Assembly (NCBI GenBank): GCA_034509735.1
Contig: JACGWO010000013.1
Location: 16,636,136 to 16,700,135 of the forward strand
DNA from: Sesamum alatum
Lineage: Eukaryota > Streptophyta > Magnoliopsida > Lamiales > Pedaliaceae
DNA: 64,000 bases
Direction of reading: 5' to 3'
A model generated the notes under the pieces. It did no database searches. It had not been told where the DNA came from and saw only the letters and a program-made list of their open reading frames with translations. A program made the translations under genes and the position numbers. Of the stretch, positions 10,286-20,341 are shown one piece after another (position 1 is the first letter of the stretch; each line of letters opens with the position of its first letter).

Positions 10286-11400
10286 ATGGATGAAAAGGAA
10301 GAAAAGAAGGATCTTGCTCGTTAGAACGGTGCAGAGTCCGAGGCACTCAAACTACAGAACGGGGACTATCCAGGGATGAACATGGTCTCCGTCCCTCTGA
10401 ACGGAACTGACTACCAGACCTGGTGTAGAGCCATTTGCCTGGCGCTAGGGGCTAAGTCCAAGTTAGGGCTGATTGATGGAACAATAGAACGACCGCAGGA
10501 CGACACTGAGGCTTTCGATCGATGGCAGAGGGCAGATTACATGGTCTTGTCCTGGATTCTAAACTCTATTAACAAAGACATTGCGGAGGCTTTTATCTAT
10601 ACAACCTCCGCAGGAGATCTCTGGCTCGAACTTGAGAGCAGATTTAGGGAGAGCAATGGACCACTCCTCTATCAACTTCAGAGGGAAGTTTCTGCAACAT
10701 CGCAGGGCGATTTGTCAGTGACTGCCTAATATAACAAATTGATGAAATTGTGGGATGAACTCGCCTGTCTCAACCCACCCCCCTTCTTGTTCCTGTGGTG
10801 CCAGCAGTCAGATTGCGGCACAAACCACCTCCAGTCAGCTAGTATATTTTTTAATGGGGCTCAATGGAGGCTACGACCATGTTCGCAATTAGATACTACT
10901 GCTCGAGCCACTTCCAACCGTAGGAAAAGCCTACTATATGGTCCTCCATGTTGAGAAAAGAGAGATTTTAATGAGGGACCAACAGGCCATCTACAAGCGG
11001 AAGCCATGAGTATACATGGGAGACAGCAGGCTGGAAGGGGTCCAGACAGAAGAAAGGAACTGGAAGATAAGAGCAAATTATATTGTGATCATTGCAAGAG
11101 GAAAGGACACAATAGAGCTGGGTGCTTCAAGCTGAATGGTTACCCAGAATGGTTCAAAAACATGATGGGTCAGAGAAGGAAGAACAACGGTCCATCAGGG
11201 AAAGCTCTTAGTGTTTCTAAAACTAGGGAGACCAGAGCTCAAGGAGGACTGTTTCCTATTGATCTGCATCTAGAGGACCTTGTTAGAACAGAGGTGAGAC
11301 GCCTGTTGGAGGAACAGACAGCGGCCAATCAGGTGGAACTTGATGATTCAGAAGGAGCACCAACTTATGACTGGGACTTTGAGGATTTTGCACGTATGGC
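10286..11400 (+). pseudogene. Copia-2 gag
   Basis: The likely start is ATG at 10,286, but a TAG at 10,322-10,324 ends the frame after 12 codons. The frame is open again to 10,729 with the copia gag pattern (TDYQTWCRAICLALG, SKLGLIDG, LSWILNSINKDIAEAF, LWLELESRF). Further damage lies at 10,730-11,000. From 11,006 the frame gives a basic stretch and an intact CCHC zinc knuckle at about 11,090-11,135 (CDHCKRKGHNRAGC). Gag would bind and package element RNA. The domain order matches Copia-1 gag. Confidence 0.8.
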
Positions 11401-11990
11401 ATCTCACAATTATTCTCTTGCTTCTGATGTGCGTTGGATCGTAGATAGTGGAGCCACCTCACACATATGCACTAATAAGGACTTGTTCTCTTCCTTGCGT
11501 CCTCTTAAAAATTGTTGTTCTGTTAATTTGCCTGATGGGTCCAAGAAAATGATAAAACAAGAAGGTGATATATGCCTGCCTAATGGACTTACTCTTAAAC
11601 GTGTCCTGTATGTGCCCTCTTTTAAATATAATCTACTATCTGTGAACAAGATGTGCGTGGACTCTGTTATACGATTTTTCTAAAACCTGATGTGTGATGT
11701 AGGACCTTCGGACTAAGAGGGTTGTGGCTGTTTCTAGGATAGAAGGGAAACTATATGTGATCACTAGTACCTCCTTTAATTCCAATGTAATAAGCAACGG
11801 CGTTAATAATGTTTCTACTTCTGATGTTTTCACTTCTGTTGTTTCCGATGTTGACTTGTGGCATAAGATACTAGGCCACACTTCTAATGATGTAATCTAG
11901 CATATAAATGAAATAAAACTTGCTCGTTCTATGAATGATGTCTATGAAGTTTGCCCTTTAGCTAAACAACGTAGGCTGCCTTTTACTTTG
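11401..11990 (+). pseudogene. Copia-2 protease and pre-integrase region
   Basis: WIVDSGATSHICTN near 11,430 is an intact copia aspartic-protease site (D-S-G-A). It is followed by NLPDGSKKMIKQEGDICLP and VLYVPSFKYNLLSVNK. The frame is lost at about 11,683. The pre-integrase motif LWHKILGHTS is readable near 11,858, with a stop soon after it. Confidence 0.75.
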
Positions 11991-11991
11991 A

Positions 11992-12762
11992 GTGAAAACC
12001 AATAGAAGGAACCCTTTACTCTTGCATGTTGATGTGTGGGGGCCCTACAGAGAATATTCTTTAAATAATTGCAATTTTATGCTCACTGTCGTTGATGATT
12101 ATAGTAGGGTTGTGTGGTTTTTTCTTATGCATCAGAAGTCCCAAACCACTCAGAAACTTGAGATGTTGTTTAAAATGATTAAAATCCAGTTGAATGCTTC
12201 TGTTAAGAGGGTTTGAACTGATAATGGCACTGAGTTCCTAGGTGAGGAATGCCAACTTCTCTTAAGAAAACATGGCATCCTGCACCAAAGGACTTGTGTG
12301 CATAGCCCTCAACAAAACGGGGTCGTTGAGCGGAAACATCAACATATCTTGCAAGTTGCAAGGGGCTTGATGTTTCAAGCTAAGATGCCCCATAAATTCT
12401 GGACTGAGGCCTTGCTTACTGTTGTTTATATCATAAATAGGCTTCCCACACCTAGACTTCAATGGAAAACACCGTATGAATTATTGCACAAGGAAAGGGC
12501 TAAGTATGATCATATGAAAACTTTTGGTTGCCTCTATTTTGCTTCTAACACACAACCACACAAGAGAAAGTTTGATTGTAGGGCTCATAGATGTGTTTTC
12601 TTAGGTTATGTGCAAGGGCAGAAGGGGTATAAGGTTTATAACCTTGAAAATGATAGTGTGATGATATCTCGAGACGTAGTCTTTCATGAAACTAAGTTTC
12701 CTTTGGCCTCGGGTCTTTTTATAAAATATGTACTGTCCACTTCCCCTTGTGGACTGCTTTGA
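11992..12762 (+). pseudogene. Copia-2 integrase
   Basis: The core shows LLLHVDVWGP (first Asp), TVVDDYSRVVWFF, TDNGTEF (second Asp) and HSPQQNGVVERKHQ (catalytic Glu). The copia C-terminal part follows with INRLPTPRLQWKTPYELL and CVFLGYVQGQKGYKVY. All catalytic acids are kept. A stop near 12,214 separates the first third from the rest. The enzyme would join element cDNA to host DNA. Confidence 0.8.
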
Positions 12763-12979
12763 GGGGCCACATGAGGGGCCTTCAGGAAGTCTGGCAGAGG
12801 AACCCTCTGTGGTTAATCCTGAGCCAGAACCTCCTGCAGAACAGGATAATGCAGGGGAGGTGCCTGTTTGAGAAGGTCCACCAGGACCATTGTGAAGCCT
12901 GGTTGGCTGAATGTACTACTGCTTTTTGTGATGTTTATCCTAACAGTTTCACTAGCACACCTGCGCACGATTGTTTTGT

Positions 12980-13914
12980 CGCGTCCCTTTCATTGCATGA
13001 AGAGTCGATGACTTATTCCCAAGCAGCCAAAATTGACAGCTGGAAGGAAGCCATGAAAGCTGAAATTACAGCACTGGAAAACAATAAGACTTGGACATTG
13101 GCAGAGTTACCGGATGGAAAGAAGGCCATAGGGTGTCACTGGGTTTATAAGCTCAAGCTAAAGCCAGACGATGAAGTTGAGAGGTGCAAAGCGCGTCTGG
13201 TGGCAAAGGGCTACAGTCAGATAGAGGGAGTGGGCTACTCTGATTGTTTTGCTCCGGTAGCCAAGACAGTTACGGTGAGGGTTTTTCTGGCGTTAGCAGC
13301 GTCAAAGGGGTGGCCTATTCATCACTTCGACGTTAGCAACGCCTTCCTCCATGGGAGCATTGACGAAGAGCTGTACATGCAGCCTCCACAGGGTTACGAG
13401 GTCCCAGCAGGAAAGGTCTGCAAATTGCAAAATCGCTATATGGTCTGAAGCAGGCCTCCAGAAAATGGAATGAAGAATTCACCAGTAAAATCGAAGCTTA
13501 TGGTTTCAGGCAGTCCAGACACGACTACTATATGTTCACAAAGAATACTGACGCAGGTTTGGTTATTTTGTTAGTTTACGTTGATGATATCTTGGTTACC
13601 GCACCTTCTAACTCTCACATTGAGCAGGTCAAAACATACTTGAATAATTTGTTTACCATAAAAGAGTTAGGACTTGCAAAGTACTTCTTGGGGTTAGAAA
13701 TTGGTCGTTGCTCACGGGGGCTACTGGTGACACAGAGTAAGTATGTTTGGGACATCGTAAGAGATGTTGGTCTTGCTGGTGGAAGGGCCGCCTCTACCCC
13801 GTTGCCGACAGGTATCAAGTTTACATCTGAAACAGCCCTTTTAGTTGACCCTTCAAGGTACAAGTGGTTAATAGGGAGAATACTCTTTTGAGCTTTACGC
13901 GGCCTGATATTTCG
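12980..13914 (+). pseudogene. Copia-2 reverse transcriptase
   Basis: Reading starts around MTYSQAAKIDSWKEAMKAEI and keeps the family blocks WVYKLKLKPDDEVERCKARL, FAPVAKTVTVRVFL, DVSNAFLHGSIDE and the active site YVDDILVTA at 13,577-13,588. A frameshift near 13,430 breaks the stretch before the YGLKQAS motif. The frame ends at 13,891 after a stop inside the RT tail. The active site itself is intact. Confidence 0.85.
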
Positions 13915-14527
13915 CATGCTGCTCAACAATTGAGTCAACACCTGTAGCATCCCTGTCAACAACACTGGGATGTTGCAATTCACTTGGTTAGATATCTAAA
14001 AGGGACTAGTTCCACATGGCTATTTTTTCCTTTTCACAATGACTTGCGTTTATCTGTTTATAGTGATGCAGATTGGGCAGCCTGTGTCGATTCCCGCAGG
14101 TCTCTTACAGGGTTCTACGTGCTCTTAGGGAGTGCTCCGATGTCTTGGAAAACCAAAAAGCGAGCCACGGTGTCCAGCTCTACGGCTGAAGCGGAATACC
14201 GCAGTATGGCAGCCGCTGTTTGCGAGCTAATTTGGGTCATTTACTTGTTGCAGGACTTGCAAGAAGTTCCAGATGTTACGGTACCTTTCTTTGCGATAAC
14301 AAAGCTGCCATACACATAACTGAGAATCCGGTGTTTCACGAAAGGACGAAGCACTTGGAGATCGACTATCACATCGTGCGGGATAAGTTCAAAGAAGGCA
14401 TCATTCAACCTCTGCTTGTGGTTTCAAAGTTACAACTGGCTGATATCTTCAGCAAAGCATTGACAAGCCCATTATTTGTTTCCTTACGTTCCAAGTTGGG
14501 TTTGGTTACTTTGAACCAAAGTCCAAC
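13915..14527 (+). pseudogene. Copia-2 RNase H
   Basis: The open stretch 13,984-14,319 has the Asp-bearing YSDADWAACVDSRRSLTG, then [20 protein letters not shown] with the conserved Glu. After a frameshift near 14,285, [28 protein letters not shown] and LADIFSKAL follow in another frame. The PPT comes immediately after. Confidence 0.8.
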
Positions 14528-14538
14528 TTGTGGGGGGA
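14528..14538 (+). other. Copia-2 polypurine tract
   Basis: TTGTGGGGGGA lies directly before the 3' LTR start TGTTAAAG. Confidence 0.85.
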
Positions 14539-14943
14539 TGTTAAAGCCAAAGCCAAAGCCACGTCAGATACTGCCACTGGAATTTGCCTTTGTTGTAAAC
14601 GAAGTTTGGTATGAATATAAGTCGTGTTTTTTGCTGCTGTAGTCTTGTTTTCCCCTGTAGCAACACAACAGTTAAGTTCTTGGGCTTTGGGCGGTTATTT
14701 GGTTATGAAGGTTAGATTATTTTGTTAGTTGGTTGCAGGAGTTTGTTAAGAGGCTTTAGGACCCAGGATTGTTTTATTTAAATTGGGGCTGAGGCCCAAT
14801 GTATAACATATACAGTCTTGTAAGTCGACTGAATCTTGTACGTTACACTTTAGCTAAGAACCCTAATTTCTTTTGCTCCTTCTCTGAGTTTCTTGTCTCT
14901 CTTCTTCCATGAATACACACTTGCGTTCTCTGAACTCTGAACA
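14539..14943 (+). repeat. Copia-2 3' LTR
   Basis: It matches 9,757-10,155. Near the start the unit AAAGCC is repeated one extra time, which explains the 6-bp longer length. Confidence 0.95.
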
Positions 14944-14948
14944 AATTA

Positions 14949-15572
14949 CAAAATTGAAATTGGAGTGGACCAAAAGTATCACTCCACCACAACTACAGAA
15001 CGTAAACTTCATTTTTCCCAATGCATGCAAGCACATGATTAATATATATGTTGACATCAGAACTTACTTATTCGTTGCACTTCGAAGATGGGAAAAATGC
15101 AAGTAACCCCGCCGTGATATTGCAAATGTGCAATTACCCCTCTATGAAAAAAATAAATAGCAATTTACTCCCTTGTATTTTTAATTCAAATACAATGAAA
15201 ATTATCTAGTTTACAACAACTTATTATTTATTAATGTCAATGTTAACCATCATCTAAGCATGAGCTCGTGCTGAGGACCAAGAGTCCAACTATTATAAAT
15301 ATTTAAGAAGTATACCAATTCAGTTATCGTGAAAAGACCTACTATACATATTCTCAAGCATGGGAGAAAGGATCTAACAAAATCTAACAGACAGTTGTCT
15401 TCTTAATCATGGAATGAATCAATATGAACTGATTTCTTTGAAATTGTGTATAGATTTTGCACGGATATACATGAATGTTGGAAAGGAGTCAATCCTGCAA
15501 ATTAATGGAGCATATGCTTCTGATTCAGCTTCTAAATATTCCCCTAAAATATTTCAGAGTTAGAGGGGCTAC
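14949..15572. other. Spacer, possible tail of an older element
   Basis: No gene is supported. The last bases, AGAGTTAGAGGGGCTAC (15,556-15,572), look like a PPT next to the LTR that follows. The stretch may therefore be the decayed 3' internal part of an older gypsy element on the plus strand. Confidence 0.4.
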
Positions 15573-15862
15573 TGATGGTGCAGAAATTTAACCAAGGGAC
15601 CAAGATGTAACTTCCCAAAAGAGTGCTATGAAATTACCGAAGTGCCCATGGCGGTTGGCGGTTACATCCACTAAGCTAGTGGGGTTAGTGGGCGGTTGGG
15701 GGGCGAAATAGTCTTTATGCCCCCTACTTTCTAGTATATATATAGCCCTTAATTTATTGTAGAAGGGTTTTTTTATGATGGTTTTTTTAATAGGATAATG
15801 GTTTTACCAGAAATACGGATATAATATTTGGTTATTTGATGGAATATGATTTGGTACCATCA
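15573..15862 (+). repeat. Orphan LTR (+) with TATA box
   Basis: A 290-bp block begins TGATGGT and ends ACCATCA, with a purine-rich tract just before it and TATATATATAG near 15,735. These are features of a 3' LTR. No partner LTR was found in the window. Six bases later an oppositely oriented LTR begins. Confidence 0.45.
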
Positions 15863-15868
15863 AATTAC

Positions 15869-16198
15869 GTCGCGAGGCAAAACAACTTTAGAAACTCTTC
15901 CAAAAGTAGAAAAAGTAATCTTCTATAAATGAAAAAAGGTATCTTTACAAGGGATTTCACCCCATATTTATAGTAAATGACATAGGGTGAAAATACAACA
16001 TTGTCCCTCAACCACCTTCAATCCAACGGCCGAGATTTAATCAGTGAGGGTGCCTTGGTAATTTGGCATTACCCCACTACCTTCTATAACTTCTACTAAT
16101 AACCACTAAATAACTTCCTTCTATGGTATAAATGTAAATTTTTTTACAACTCGAGGGTATTTTGGTAATTCGCCTATTCTAATTTCCTAGCATTATCA
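15869..16198 (-). repeat. Tat-2 3' LTR
   Basis: On the minus strand it starts TGATAATGCTAGG directly after a PPT. A near-identical copy lies at 37,894-38,235. The distal boundary is taken from where the two copies diverge (next to CGCGAC); it does not end in a clean CA, so it may be a few bases off. Confidence 0.65.
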
Positions 16199-16215
16199 GT
16201 AGCCCCCCAACTTCC
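16199..16215 (-). other. Tat-2 polypurine tract
   Basis: On the minus strand this reads GGAAGTTGGGGGGCTAC, ending at the LTR start TGATAATG. It fixes the orientation of Tat-2. Confidence 0.7.
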
Positions 16216-16748
16216 AAATGTTTCTAGGAAAATTTGGAAGTTCTATCAAAGAATCTGATTCTGATGCAGCTTCCTTTCCTTGATAATACTCTTTTAGATG
16301 CAAAAGTCTTTTTCTTCTGGGGCTCTCTCTTGGCATGAGTTCTTCCTCTATTAGGGCTTCTTCCATCTTTTTTGTTCCACTCCTTCTTTTTCCAGGACTC
16401 TTCTGCCTTCTATATAAACCTGGTGGGACATTCTAAATTCCTCATCTTGCCTCGTTTTATTTACCTTCTTAGCCTCAATTATCTTCCAGAAAAATGTCGA
16501 AACATGTCGGCTCGGGTATTTAGCTCTTCGTCTTTTTCCTTGCAATAATTTCTTTTTTCCGTCTTCAAAAAATCATCCCTCGTCAAACCAACAACAGAAA
16601 ACAGTCGCGTTATTCCGAGAAAGTCTTTAGAATGTTGAATACTCAATGAGGCACCGGAGGGAGCACATGGGGGAGCACATGGACGCAAGGTGTCTCGACC
16701 AGGGTTGGCCGAGGCATTTCGCCTCGGCCTGAACCTGACTGAGGCGCC

Positions 16749-18688
16749 ATGCCTCGGCCAGACCCCGTCCGAGAGCAGCCTCTCTCGTCTCCCCCTGCTC
16801 CTCTCGTCTGTCGGGACGTCGTGGATTTTAATCTTGAGGTGATTGAAGTAATTCGAAATCTACCCTCATGTCCTTCGACTTCACCAAGTCCTTCTCTAAG
16901 TTCTTCTCTAGGGTCGAGCTCAAAAGAAACTCCACCACTCCTGTCTCCCCTTGTAGTTGATTTAGATGAGTCTGGTTTAGATGGAACCGAATCTTCCTTA
17001 GCCCCCCACTCTAAGTCTCGTTGTCGCATTATGGACGTTGAGAACTGCCATAGTTGCGTGAGTCCTGAAGAGTTCCGTCTTCTCGAGTCTAAAATTAATG
17101 CCTCTTTTGAGTTCACCCTCCTTCTTCCTAATGTCGATGACAGGATCAAACATCCACCATCAGGATTCTTCACGGCCTATCTATCTTTCTTCGCTTCTGG
17201 TTTTACACTACCTCCTCATCTTTTACTACTAGAAATCATCACCTGTACTACTTGAGTATTAGCCAGTTTACCCCCAACTCCTTCATATGGTTTAGGGGGT
17301 TCCTTCAGCGTTTCGAAGACCTCGACTTGTCCCCTCCCTTGAGGCTTTCTACTCTTTATCTACGGTTAAGAAGGTTCCTAACGACTCCTACTTCTACTTC
17401 TATCCCCGAGGGGGTTGTAAATTCCTTGAGGGTGGTGCCTCTTTGAAGGGTCCTTGGAAAGAAAAAATTTCTATATGTAAAAGACCAAATCTGGGGGTTG
17501 GCGGCTCCTTGGGGGGGAGTCGCCCCTTGTGCCTGATCTTGTCCTGATCTTCGTCTGTCATTTACCGGGACTGGGTTATTTGAACAACTCTTTGATGTTA
17601 AAATTTTAGTGCCTGTTGGTACTTAATTTTGTCTTTTACGCACCTTTACTTGTTTTGAAAAAAATTCTTCCCGTTATCTCACTCCTTTCTTGTTGACTTC
17701 TTCCAGGAAAGAAAGTTACTCTCCATGACGTCCATTGCTTCCGCGAGAGAGAAAACGCTCCAAGGTCTCGCAATCCTCCTCCACCCCCCTCGAGGCCTGC
17801 TCGAGCTAGGGATCTTACTGGTGGCTCAGGTCGTCATGAAGGGCGTTCCTCCCCCCCTCCCGAGGGCAGTGGCTCTAAATGACCTCGGGAAGGTGAAGCC
17901 GATCCTCCACGCTATGGAGCAGGGGAAAGACCTCTTTACTTATGGGACCAACAGGCAAGGAAATAATATCTCATCTTTTTGGGATGCTGCTGACTATGAT
18001 GTTGCCTACGAAAAATCAAGGGATCTCGTGAGCCCTTATGACGTGACGCGCCTCGGCGCTCTTCCCAGCGGTACTCTTACTAGGCTTCTTCAGGGTGAAG
18101 CTACTAGGGTATGTTTTTTTACACTTCATGTTTTACATTGTCTCCTTAACCTATAATTGTCTTATTGAGGGGTTTCCTGTGCTATTAGGTGATCAATTTA
18201 GCTGAATCCACTGAAACGCGTTTAGTCAACTACGAGAATAAGATTCAACAATTGAAGGATGCTCTTGAGGATGCAAGGAAAGATTTAAGGCGTTGCCAAG
18301 AAGAGCTAAAAGTTGCTTCAGCCGAGTAGATCAAGTGGAAGGATAACTTTAACCGGGAGATTTCTTCAGGGAAGACCTTCTTAAAATTCGACGCTAGCAA
18401 GGTCTACTTGGAATGTGTATGGGATGACTTCAAGGAGAAGTATGTGGCTCTGAAGAGTTCAACCACGATGTCCTCGGCAAGGAGAGCGAGATCTATGACC
18501 AAGTAATTAGGCAATGTCGCTCCACGTTAAGGAACAATGGTCGTTATAGTGATGAAGACTTCATGTTTCTCGATCCCAATGTTCCTGACGAGGATGGAGA
18601 TGAAGATGGGGAAGACGAGGTTGCTGATGACATTCTTGATGACACTCCTGCTGATGGAGCCCCCACCTCCGCTGCTGAAAAGAGCTAG
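16749..18688 (+). pseudogene. Antisense, intron-containing accessory gene inside Tat-2
   Basis: The gene runs opposite to Tat-2 between pol and the 3' LTR. The first part (from ATG 16,749) is Pro/Ser-rich, then gives PPSGFFTAYLSFFASGFTLP and SISQFTPNSFIWFRGFLQRF. This resembles the plant 'putative gypsy type transposon' (Transposase_28-like) proteins found as extra ORFs in Tat elements. A likely intron ends CTTCCAG at 17,705. A clear GT-AG intron spans 18,109-18,188 (GTATG...ATTAG), and phase is kept from GEATR to VINLAES. The third exon has a coiled-coil stretch (QQLKDALEDARKDLRRCQEE), a TAG at 18,326, a frameshift near 18,455, and an acidic tail ending EKS at 18,688. It is now a pseudogene and its function is unknown. 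Confidence 0.55.
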
Positions 18689-18878
18689 AATTAGACTTAG
18701 GATTATTTATCTTATTTCCCGAACTTTCCTTTCGTATATGTCTTTATTTTCTTAAGTTTGAATGCTTAGGATGCTTTTCTTTCCTTTAAACTATTAGTCA
18801 TTAATAAATTTTATTTCTTCATCATTCTTCACGTTTAAGCTTTTAGGTTACACATCAATATCAAAAATTCTCAATGCA

Positions 18879-19140
18879 TAGGGCAATCCCCCCTTTTTCC
18901 CAATAACATTCAATGCGTGGGGCAATCCCCTTTTTTTCCCAAAAACATTCCACAAGCGAGGGGCAATTCCTTTTTTACTAGCAAAGTCATAAATGTGAGG
19001 GGCAAACCCCTTCTTTTTGGTAAAGTTATACATGTGAGGGGCAATCCCCCTTCTTTCAAGTGATGTTCTAGATATGAGGGGTAATCCATCTCTTGATAAG
19101 AGAGCGATGTGAGGGGCACTCCCCCTCTTGATAACAACAA
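18879..19140. repeat. Tandem array of about seven 38-43 bp units
   Basis: Each unit carries GGGGCAATCCCC or a variant (18,879; 18,917; 18,960; 19,000; 19,037; 19,078; 19,115) followed by a T-rich spacer. The array lies just downstream of the Tat-2 pol end, the position where Tat elements are known to carry variable tandem repeats. Confidence 0.8.
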
Positions 19141-19289
19141 AATGCGGTATTTAATGACAAACTCATCATCAGGAAACAACATTTTATTATTATAACTGAA
19201 GGTTACAAAAGCTCTTGAACTAAAAATATTTACAACTCTTCAAACGAAAATTTTAAACGAAATACTTCTTTAAGTTAACCACGTTCCAT
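19141..19289 (-). pseudogene. Tat-2 integrase C-terminal end, split from the rest
   Basis: Minus-strand translation just inside 19,284 gives VVNLKKYF, matching the conserved end of Tat integrase (W-N-x-x-x-L-K-R-Y). The remainder of the integrase lies beyond the nested insertion, at 33,945 and up. The TCCAT at 19,285-19,289 is one of its target duplications. Confidence 0.65.
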
Positions 19290-19490
19290 TGATGGGGTGC
19301 ATTTCATCTCTCATATGCATGCTTAACTTGAATGATTTTTAAAGGTTTCCTTCACATTTTTAATCGAGTTATGCAGTTTTGAATAAAGGATCGAGATTCA
19401 CCCGTTGTGAAGAAAAGGAGTTAAAAAGCCCAAATAAAGACAGAAAAGTGATCAAGAACAAAATAGCAATGTGCAGACCTGAACAACCAT

Positions 19491-19594
19491 TAGGGCGTGA
19501 TCACGCCCTATCCGACACCCGAGTCTGCGCGGGAAGAGAAGAAGAGTTTTGAATAAGCAGACTTGAACAACCTCTAAGGCGTGATCACGCCTTA
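19491..19594. promoter_or_regulatory. Two 20-bp perfect palindromes in LTR-A
   Basis: TAGGGCGTGATCACGCCCTA (19,491-19,510) and TAAGGCGTGATCACGCCTTA (19,575-19,594) are each identical to their reverse complement. They lie about 190 and 105 bp upstream of the TATA box at 19,698. The position suggests a promoter element, but that role is inference. Confidence 0.7.
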
Positions 19595-19697
19595 ACCGAC
19601 ATCCAGATCTGTACGGGTTTAGAAGTTGGCACAAAAGAGGACTCTAGAGTTGGCATGAAAAGAAGACTCTGAAGTTGCATAGGACGAGGACTCTCAA

Positions 19698-19707
19698 CTA
19701 TAAAAAG
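19698..19707 (+). promoter_or_regulatory. TATA box of LTR-A
   Basis: CTATAAAAAG is followed by a CT-rich leader and is conserved in LTR-B and LTR-C. It probably drives element transcription. Confidence 0.6.
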
Positions 19708-20341
19708 GAGACTAGAACACAGAGAAAAATCATCTTTTGATCATCGTTTTTCTCTCTTCCTCTGAATTCATGCTTTTGTTTAGTAGCTAATTTTCTATTC
19801 CGATTCAAGGGAAACGTTAAACCCTATTGTTATGTTTTGAGGTCTTGAACTTATCTGATTTCGCCAAGTATTTTTCGTCTTGATTTACTGTGAACGGAAT
19901 GATTATTATTGATATATCTGACAATTTGATTCGATATTAATTATTCTATTGCTATCCATGAGTTTAGTGATCCGTAATTGTCATGAATGAGTGGTATGAG
20001 TAGCGAGCAAATTTATTATGTGCTTTGCATGATTTATTTGTGGGGACGAGAAAACTAGATTAGATAATTGCACCTATCTCGGTTGTTTGATCTAGATTCA
20101 ACTGTTTTCATTGATGCAAATGCTATTATTGATGTGATATGGAACGCTATCGTGCCCAGTCTTGATATAATAAGTTTGGATTTAGGTGCTTGAGTCAAAT
20201 CCACTATGATAGGAAAATGGGAATTTGTTACGGCTATCCTAATGAATTCCAGAGTTGAATGCTTGGTTATGGAATAACCCTTAGTGATCTATGATAAACA
20301 TAACGATTGGTGAGACGAACCCCCTTGAATTGGACTTTTTC

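Larger units (their letters stand above)
9757..14943 (+). mobile_element. Copia-2: full-length Ty1/copia retrotransposon
   Basis: This 5,187-bp element has LTRs of 399 bp (9,757-10,155) and 405 bp (14,539-14,943). They are flanked by target duplication AATTA (9,752-9,756 and 14,944-14,948). By eye the LTRs differ by about 15 substitutions plus a 6-bp expansion, so it is probably slightly younger than Copia-1. The Met-tRNA primer site, gag, protease, integrase, RT, RNase H and PPT are all in place. Stops and frameshifts break the polyprotein, so the copy is not autonomous as read. Gag and RT resemble Copia-1. Confidence 0.95.

Noticed and set aside
16643..17173. 176-codon minus-strand frame as a gene
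   Set aside because: It lies opposite the Pro/Ser-rich part of the antisense gene, shows no family motif, and its composition mirrors the real frame.
18879..19140. Regularly spaced repeats as a CRISPR array
   Set aside because: Units are imperfect, spacers are T-rich and similar to each other, and the context is a plant retrotransposon. It is an ordinary tandem array.
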